37,150 nucleotides of DNA from an uncultured Rickettsiales bacterium (GTDB lineage Bacteria > Pseudomonadota > Alphaproteobacteria > Rickettsiales > UBA1997), in contig CALXSC010000076.1 in the NCBI GenBank assembly GCA_944391025.1, positions 1 through 37,150 on the forward strand, in the 5' to 3' direction. This document shows, one piece after another, positions 33,351-37,150 of the stretch (positions within the stretch are counted from its first letter, which is position 1; every line of letters starts with the position of its first letter). The notes under the pieces are model-generated. The model was given only the letters and a program-made list of their open reading frames with translations, did no database searches and was not told the DNA's origin. The position numbers and the translations under genes are program-made.

Positions 33351-33423
33351 TCCTGTTCTTCCATACAAAAATCCACACAAATATTTATAGACTTTTAAAT
33401 TAAACTTGTTAAAATTCAAATAC

Positions 33424-33624
33424 ACCTTTCATCTTGGATGAAAGGTTACCCACTAGAAATAATGGGGCAGTCTGAAAACTGTTTGCTAGAAATAAAGCTT
33501 CGGGCGGGATTCTGTAGGATATGTCCAATCCTACTGCAATTTTGCCCTAGGATAAAACCTATGGAGCCGTCTTCTAGCCGGTTTTTTCAGATCCCGCCTA
33601 TTATTTCAAATAATGGGCTTTTTT
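33424..33624 (+). ncRNA. Structured RNA or leader ending in a terminator
   Basis: A perfect 10-bp hairpin (ACCTTTCATC, TTG, GATGAAAGGT; 33424-33446) is followed by small hairpins CCCA/TGGG and CAGT/ACTG. Next comes a domain closed by GGCGGGATTCTG (33503-33514) with CAGATCCCGCC (33588-33598). Inside that domain are a 7-bp hairpin GTAGGAT/ATCCTAC and two weaker ones. The decamer CTAGAAATAA occurs twice (near 33452 and 33486). The closing strand shares its last three bases with the base of the following terminator, so the two structures compete slightly. I could not match it to 6S, tmRNA, RNase P, SRP RNA or a riboswitch class I know. It lies about 95 bp after a long GCGGCCGC element and just before a small ORF. 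Confidence 0.6.
33596..33624 (+). terminator. Intrinsic terminator of the structured RNA
   Basis: GCCTATTATTT (33596-33606) and AAATAATGGGC (33608-33618) pair over up to 11 bp with one G-U, followed by six T residues at 33619-33624. It is 10 bp upstream of the next ATG, so any transcript of that ORF from upstream must read through it. Confidence 0.8.
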
Positions 33625-33634
33625 AATAAAAATA

Positions 33635-33829
33635 ATGGAATTTAAAATGAAAGAATTTAATGACACTGAAGCTAAAAAATTTTTTATTTTAGAAAAAAAG
33701 ATCAAGATTTTATCAAGCTTTCTATTATCAATTGTATTGATAATACTGGTTATAACTAGTTTAAGGATTTTAAAACATTTAAAAAATATTGATTTTAATA
33801 TCTACAACAAAATAGAAAGTAGAAAATAA
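33635..33829 (+). CDS. Small single-span membrane protein
   Basis: The 64-residue product has a charged N terminus (MEFKMKEFNDTEAKKFF), one clear hydrophobic helix (FLLSIVLIILVITSL, about residues 29-44) and a basic tail. The start could be 33635 or the second ATG at 33647. No Shine-Dalgarno sequence is visible. It follows directly on the terminator of the structured RNA, in the same arrangement as the small ORFs after the leader at 10126. It could be a regulated small membrane protein; no family recognised. Confidence 0.5.
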   Translation: MEFKMKEFNDTEAKKFFILEKKIKILSSFLLSIVLIILVITSLRILKHLKNIDFNIYNKIESRK

Positions 33830-33842
33830 TTATATTTTTATA

Positions 33843-33871
33843 GCAGTACCAAATTATTAATTTGGTACTGC
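33843..33871. terminator. Perfect 13-bp hairpin between the small ORF and aroK
   Basis: GCAGTACCAAATT and AATTTGGTACTGC pair perfectly around the loop ATT. It lies between two convergent genes and probably terminates both, although neither side has a long T run. Confidence 0.65.
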
Positions 33872-33885
33872 ATATGCAATAGAAA

Positions 33886-34443
33886 CTATTCCTTATCAAA
33901 ATCTCTAATATATTGTGCTATAGAGCCCATAATAACGTTTATTGATGTATCCCTATTTAAATAGGTGGTGTTTATTGTTATATCAGCTTCCCTATAAATT
34001 GGCATTTTTTTATCATATATCTCTCTAAGAATCTCTTCTTTATTTCCCTGTTCTAATAATGGCCTGGTGTTCTTTCTCTTAACTCTTTCAAGTAATGTAT
34101 CAAACTCAACTTCAAGAAATACGGAAATAGCTTTTTCCTTTATTAAATCCCTGATATCTTTATCATCAAAAGCACTTCCACCAATAGATAAAACTTGTGG
34201 CTGATGATTATTTAAAATTTTTGCAATTGTTCTTCTTTCTACTTTTTTAAAATATTCTTCACCTTTTGTATTAAAAATATCAACAACGCTCATACCTTCA
34301 GCCTTTTCAATTTCTCTATCGGAATCAATAAACTTAATATTTAGCCTTTGTGCAAGAGTAAAACCCGTTGTTGTTTTTCCAGCTCCCATCATTCCTATTA
34401 AAATTATAGTTTTTCTATTTGCAGGGTGTATTCTTTCTTCCAT
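33886..34443 (-). CDS. aroK: Shikimate kinase
   Basis: The 185-residue enzyme phosphorylates shikimate on the way to chorismate. It has the P loop GMMGAGKTTTG at residues 17-27, the substrate-binding Asp and Arg in IDSDREIE, the GEEYFKKVE segment, GGSAFDD (usually GGGA) near residue 80, and the lid RKNTRPLL. Length is normal. Loss of one Gly in the GGGA motif is mild. With the Rossmann protein at 32037 it suggests partial or full aromatic synthesis. It is divergent from tsaB, with 99 bp between. Confidence 0.95.
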   Translation of the reverse strand: MEERIHPANRKTIILIGMMGAGKTTTGFTLAQRLNIKFIDSDREIEKAEGMSVVDIFNTKGEEYFKKVERRTIAKILNNHQPQVLSIGGSAFDDKDIRDLIKEKAISVFLEVEFDTLLERVKRKNTRPLLEQGNKEEILREIYDKKMPIYREADITINTTYLNRDTSINVIMGSIAQYIRDFDKE

Positions 34444-34542
34444 GTCTTTAAATCAATTTTTAATAAAAAAATATAACTTGAATAATTATAAACTATACAA
34501 TACCTTATATATAATATTGGTATTATAATTTTCAAGTAAATA

Positions 34543-35148
34543 ATGCAAAAAATTTTATCTTTTAATACAATTTTCCTTGGTGTCAATGTAATTTTACAAG
34601 ACAACAATAAAATATTAACATCAAAAAAATTTGAAAGCAAGAAGCAATCTGAAATTTTGGTTTCGTCATTGGAACAAGTATTATCAAATAACGGATTAAC
34701 TTACAATGATATTGATATTTTTTCAACAATAGCAGGTCCCGGCAATTTTACCGGCATAAAAACTAGTCTAGCGGTATTGAAAGCCCTGCAAATTGCAACC
34801 CATAAAAAAATTATAGCAACAAACGTATTTGAAATTGTTTCACACAATGTAGAAAATTATCAAACAATAGTTTTAGATATGGGAACAGTCAAATATTATA
34901 TAAAAGATGAAAATGGAGAATACTATACAATTTATAAAAAGGAAATTGAAGAATTTCTAAAAAATAATAAAAGTATAAAAATTCTTACAAATGACTATAG
35001 TTTAAAAGGAAATAATATTGAATATTCAGAATATACAAATGAAAAATGGGCGGAATTAGTAGGATTTAAAGCAGAAAATGCTATATTTACAGATGAGATA
35101 AAACCATTATATATAGAAGAGGCTACAGTAACTAAAAGAAAAAATTAG
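34543..35148 (+). CDS. tsaB: tRNA threonylcarbamoyladenosine biosynthesis protein TsaB
   Basis: The 201-residue ASKHA-fold protein is the scaffold partner of TsaD and TsaE in making t6A37 on ANN-decoding tRNAs. The key motif is AGPGNFTGIKTSLAVLKAL, the GPGSFTGxR signature of TsaB, preceded by the usual IDIFSTI strand. The N terminus FNTIFLGVNVIL replaces the more common D-T-S. Length is a little short but complete. It ends 40 bp before short GCGGCCGC element copy 5. Confidence 0.92.
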   Translation: MQKILSFNTIFLGVNVILQDNNKILTSKKFESKKQSEILVSSLEQVLSNNGLTYNDIDIFSTIAGPGNFTGIKTSLAVLKALQIATHKKIIATNVFEIVSHNVENYQTIVLDMGTVKYYIKDENGEYYTIYKKEIEEFLKNNKSIKILTNDYSLKGNNIEYSEYTNEKWAELVGFKAENAIFTDEIKPLYIEEATVTKRKN

Positions 35149-35165
35149 TCCGTTTGTAAAAATAA

Positions 35166-35225
35166 CCTTCGGCTATTGGAAAACTAGCGGGGCGGCCGCC
35201 CCTCTCGTCACAAAATAACCAAAGG
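35166..35225. repeat. GCGGCCGC element, short form, copy 5
   Basis: The core is the perfect 14-bp palindrome GGGGCGGCCGCCCC (35189-35202). CCTTCGGCTATT (35166-35177) and AATAACCAAAGG (35214-35225) match as inverted repeats at 10 of 12 positions, with both differences allowing G-U. The CCTTCGGCTATT phrase also occurs, inverted, at the right border of copy 1. The element fills most of the gap between the convergent tsaB and the lipoprotein gene, so it may act as a two-way terminator. Confidence 0.8.
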
Positions 35226-35234
35226 CAATTAAAA

Positions 35235-36746
35235 TTAATTATTAATATCTATAAAGCTGGTTTTTCCTTTTTTAACCTCTATATTTCTTTCAAATATTTT
35301 TTTTCCGTTCATGGAAATTTCAACCCTATAGTCCCCATCATCCATCCTTAATCCCCCCATCTGTATATCTGAAGCGAGTGTCGTCCAATATCTGATATCG
35401 GCCCTTGAGGACTCATTTATAACCTTGGCAGAAGCAGCGAACATTGCCATTGCACTTAGTTGGGCAAACGTTCCGCCCTGGCTATAGACGGCATAGGCAC
35501 TGGCTACAGCAGCAATATATTTAGCAGTAATTCTTGAAATTATTGCAGTTTTTATAAACGCGGCCTTATCATCCAATGTTTTTTTAGCTATATCCGACAG
35601 CGGTTCCAATAGCGTTAAATCTGTCTCCGCAACCTCATCGCCATTGCTGTTGAAAATGGTAGCCTTGTATTTATTTACAACGCTACGAGGTTTAATTTCC
35701 GGAAATTCTATAACAACATACGGCATATTTTCCTTAGTTGACATAACAAGCCTTGCGAATTCATAAAGGTCGGAACCCTGCGGTCCAAAGGATGTTATTG
35801 GAAATGGAATCTCAAATGTTTTTACGGACTTAGGTGAAATTAAATCGTCCTTAACGAGAATTACTACATTGTCTTTTTTGTATTTTTCAAGATTTTTCCT
35901 ATTTCTAGTTACAAACTCCCTCAACTCTTTAGAATATTTAGTCTCGTCAATATAGTTTTTATATAACTCTTGAAATGTAATATTTGGAAGTTTTTTAAAA
36001 TCCTTGTTAAACTTATCGCTTTTATTATTGAATATCGGATACATATTGTAGCCCCTTAGAAGAAGGTCATCTGCATCCCTATATAATTGCAGAGAAATTT
36101 GTCTGTCATTGCTATTGTCAAATTCGCTGTGAATAAAAGCGCCCCAGATCTTAGCCATCATATCATTCTTATATACAGCTTCGCCAAGGGACTCATTCTG
36201 CATAGTCTGCAATAGGGAATCCCATTCTATAACAGAACTTCTAGCATAGCTTAAATGGAAATTTCTTTCCGAATCAGTTAAATCTTTTCTTGGAATTACA
36301 TTGCCTTCGTCGTCCGTATATTCTTCGTAGAAGCCCTGCTGGTATATATCATAGTTTATCAAAGAAATATAAAATCTTATGAGAGACCTTTCATATCTTT
36401 CCCCATAGTATTCATCAAGGTTTGCATCCCATCCGCTTGCCAGTTTTTTCTTTATGCTTATCGTATATAATTCGTCACTAATTTTTTTCGCATTTTCAAA
36501 ATATTTCAAAGCTTGATAATAATTGCCCTTCAGATAATAGACAGTACCGGTTTCTAGATTTTTCAAAAGTTTTGAATTTTCCTGTGGATAAAAATCCTTG
36601 TGTTTCACATTTTTCAAAGCTTCGTCATATTTTTTAGACTTTACATTTTCCGCCAATTTTCCACACATTTCCCTATTCTTCATCGTTCCAGCACATGCAC
36701 TAAACAAAAATAGGACAATAAATATTGATAGATACTTTTTAAACAT
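35235..36746 (-). CDS. Large lipoprotein, COG3014-like
   Basis: The 503-residue protein starts MFKKYLSIFIVLFLFSACAG, a signal peptide with lipobox FSAC, so it should be lipidated at Cys18. The N-terminal half is TPR-like (YDEALKNVK, YYLKGNYYQALKYFENAKK), with DEYYGERYERSLIRFYISLI. From memory that helix is characteristic of an uncharacterised bacterial lipoprotein group (COG3014). The C-terminal part is predicted beta-rich, with a Gly/Ala-rich hydrophobic stretch (TAKYIAAVASAYAVYSQGG) that is too mild for a certain membrane helix. No function is known to me. It is convergent with tsaB across a GCGGCCGC element. Confidence 0.85.
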   Translation of the reverse strand: MFKKYLSIFIVLFLFSACAGTMKNREMCGKLAENVKSKKYDEALKNVKHKDFYPQENSKLLKNLETGTVYYLKGNYYQALKYFENAKKISDELYTISIKKKLASGWDANLDEYYGERYERSLIRFYISLINYDIYQQGFYEEYTDDEGNVIPRKDLTDSERNFHLSYARSSVIEWDSLLQTMQNESLGEAVYKNDMMAKIWGAFIHSEFDNSNDRQISLQLYRDADDLLLRGYNMYPIFNNKSDKFNKDFKKLPNITFQELYKNYIDETKYSKELREFVTRNRKNLEKYKKDNVVILVKDDLISPKSVKTFEIPFPITSFGPQGSDLYEFARLVMSTKENMPYVVIEFPEIKPRSVVNKYKATIFNSNGDEVAETDLTLLEPLSDIAKKTLDDKAAFIKTAIISRITAKYIAAVASAYAVYSQGGTFAQLSAMAMFAASAKVINESSRADIRYWTTLASDIQMGGLRMDDGDYRVEISMNGKKIFERNIEVKKGKTSFIDINN

Positions 36747-36813
36747 TAATTGATTATAAAAATTAAAATATTTAAATTAAATCTAAATTGTTTTATATTA
36801 TTTTCAATAAAAA

Positions 36814-36978
36814 TTAACTATAAATCTCGCCTATTAATTTAAATATATTAATATCAAGTTCTTCGCATAAAACAAAAAATCTCGCTAATAATTTAGAGCC
36901 ACTCTTGGTTAGGTTTCTTATACCTTTAAATACTGGGACTCTTTTACGGTATTCGTTAATAATTATAGGTTGAACGGT
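36814..36978 (-). pseudogene. Orphan reading frame without a start codon, possible gene remnant
   Basis: Between two stops the minus strand encodes 54 residues with protein-like composition (EYRKRVPVFKGIRNL, GSKLLARFFVLCEEL) but no ATG, GTG or TTG. It ends at a TAA at 36814-36816. It could be the 3' end of a gene cut off upstream, next to long GCGGCCGC element copy 3. The AT-rich flanks 36747-36813 and 36979-37010 hold nothing else. Confidence 0.3.
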
Positions 36979-37015
36979 TTAAAAATCAATAGAATTTTTG
37001 TTTTTGTTATGGAGA

Positions 37016-37150
37016 GGGGCGGCCGCAGCGGGATTTTTATTATTTTTTTTTGAAGTTATTCCGCATCCTTGCGCCAAACTCAATTAGCGAGGCTATCGTC
37101 TTTTGCGGACTTCAAAAAAAAACAATAAAAATCCCTGCAGAGCGGAGGCT
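37016..37150. repeat. GCGGCCGC element, long form, copy 3 (cut by the window end)
   Basis: The left core GCGGCCGC lies at 37019-37026 and is followed by AG as in copies 1 and 2. Stem 1 pairs 37030-37056 with 37109-37135 at 26 of 27 positions, again with its own sequence. Its loop contains TCCGCA with TGCGGA and further small pairings. The beginning of stem 2, CAGAGCGGAGGCT, runs to the last base of the window and matches stem 2 of copy 1. Stem 3, the C-rich loop and the right core should follow outside the window. Confidence 0.8.

Noticed and set aside
33450..33500. Resemblance of CTAGAAATAA to a Cas9 tracrRNA repeat-antirepeat loop
   Set aside because: There is no cas gene and no repeat array in the window, and the match is a short A-rich phrase only.
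33195..33626. Open frames of 67 and 62 codons across the long element and the structured RNA
   Set aside because: They follow the inverted repeats and RNA hairpins, have no ribosome binding site, and do not respect element borders.

Overview
The window is AT-rich, bacterial and tightly packed. It reads as an alphaproteobacterium of the Rickettsiales type or a close relative. Grounds for this are a VirB2-type type IV secretion pilin of the Rickettsiales kind beside secA, an RNase E/G, MlaA and MlaC, several decayed genes, very low G+C, and few Shine-Dalgarno sequences. A shikimate kinase and a possible TyrA-like dehydrogenase suggest aromatic amino-acid synthesis is at least partly kept. That is unusual for strictly intracellular Rickettsiales and would fit a less host-dependent lineage. 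The placement is an inference.

Layout. 1-2.3 kb: the end of rplT, a decayed gene of unknown function, a G+C-rich repeat block that carries a copy of a tRNA 3' end, and tRNA-Ser(UGA). 2.4-9.7 kb: a very large membrane protein overlapping nadK, then a membrane-anchored Pro/Ala-rich protein overlapping mnmE. 9.7-10.6 kb: a long palindromic element, a leader RNA that looks like an attenuator, and small ORFs. 10.6-18.8 kb, minus strand: RNase E/G, two tandem ABC exporter membrane domains without ATPase domains, a proline iminopeptidase and alaS. 18.8-20.4 kb: a ruined type IV pilin gene and virB2. 20.5-25.9 kb: secA, a putative zinc metalloprotease split at an A7 run, and fabF. 26-29 kb: a YopJ-like cysteine acyltransferase/protease remnant, then the dgkA-eptA pair for lipid A modification. 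29-33 kb: an RNHCP protein, a broken methyltransferase, the TPR-mlaA-mlaC operon and a divergent Rossmann protein. 33-37 kb: a second long palindromic element, a second leader-like RNA with a small membrane protein, aroK, tsaB, a large lipoprotein, and a third long element cut by the window end.

The most unusual content is a family of intergenic elements built on the 8-bp palindrome GCGGCCGC. It occurs seven times in five loci, although a G/C-only 8-mer should be almost absent from DNA this AT-rich. Two loci are short, with one core in a compact palindrome. Three are long: two cores enclose about 220 bp that fold into a branched structure. In these the long inner stem has a different sequence in each copy but stays nearly perfectly paired, a small hairpin runs into a T tract, and a C-rich loop is conserved in sequence. 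The short and long loci look like empty and filled states of one site. Four of the five begin 24-41 nt after a stop codon. Both long copies that lie wholly inside the window are followed, about 95-125 bp on, by a structured leader ending in an intrinsic terminator just before a small ORF.

Among known systems, DgkA would recycle the diacylglycerol released when EptA uses phosphatidylethanolamine as donor. MlaA and MlaC belong to the outer-membrane lipid asymmetry pathway. VirB2 and the YopJ-like remnant point to interaction with a eukaryotic host.
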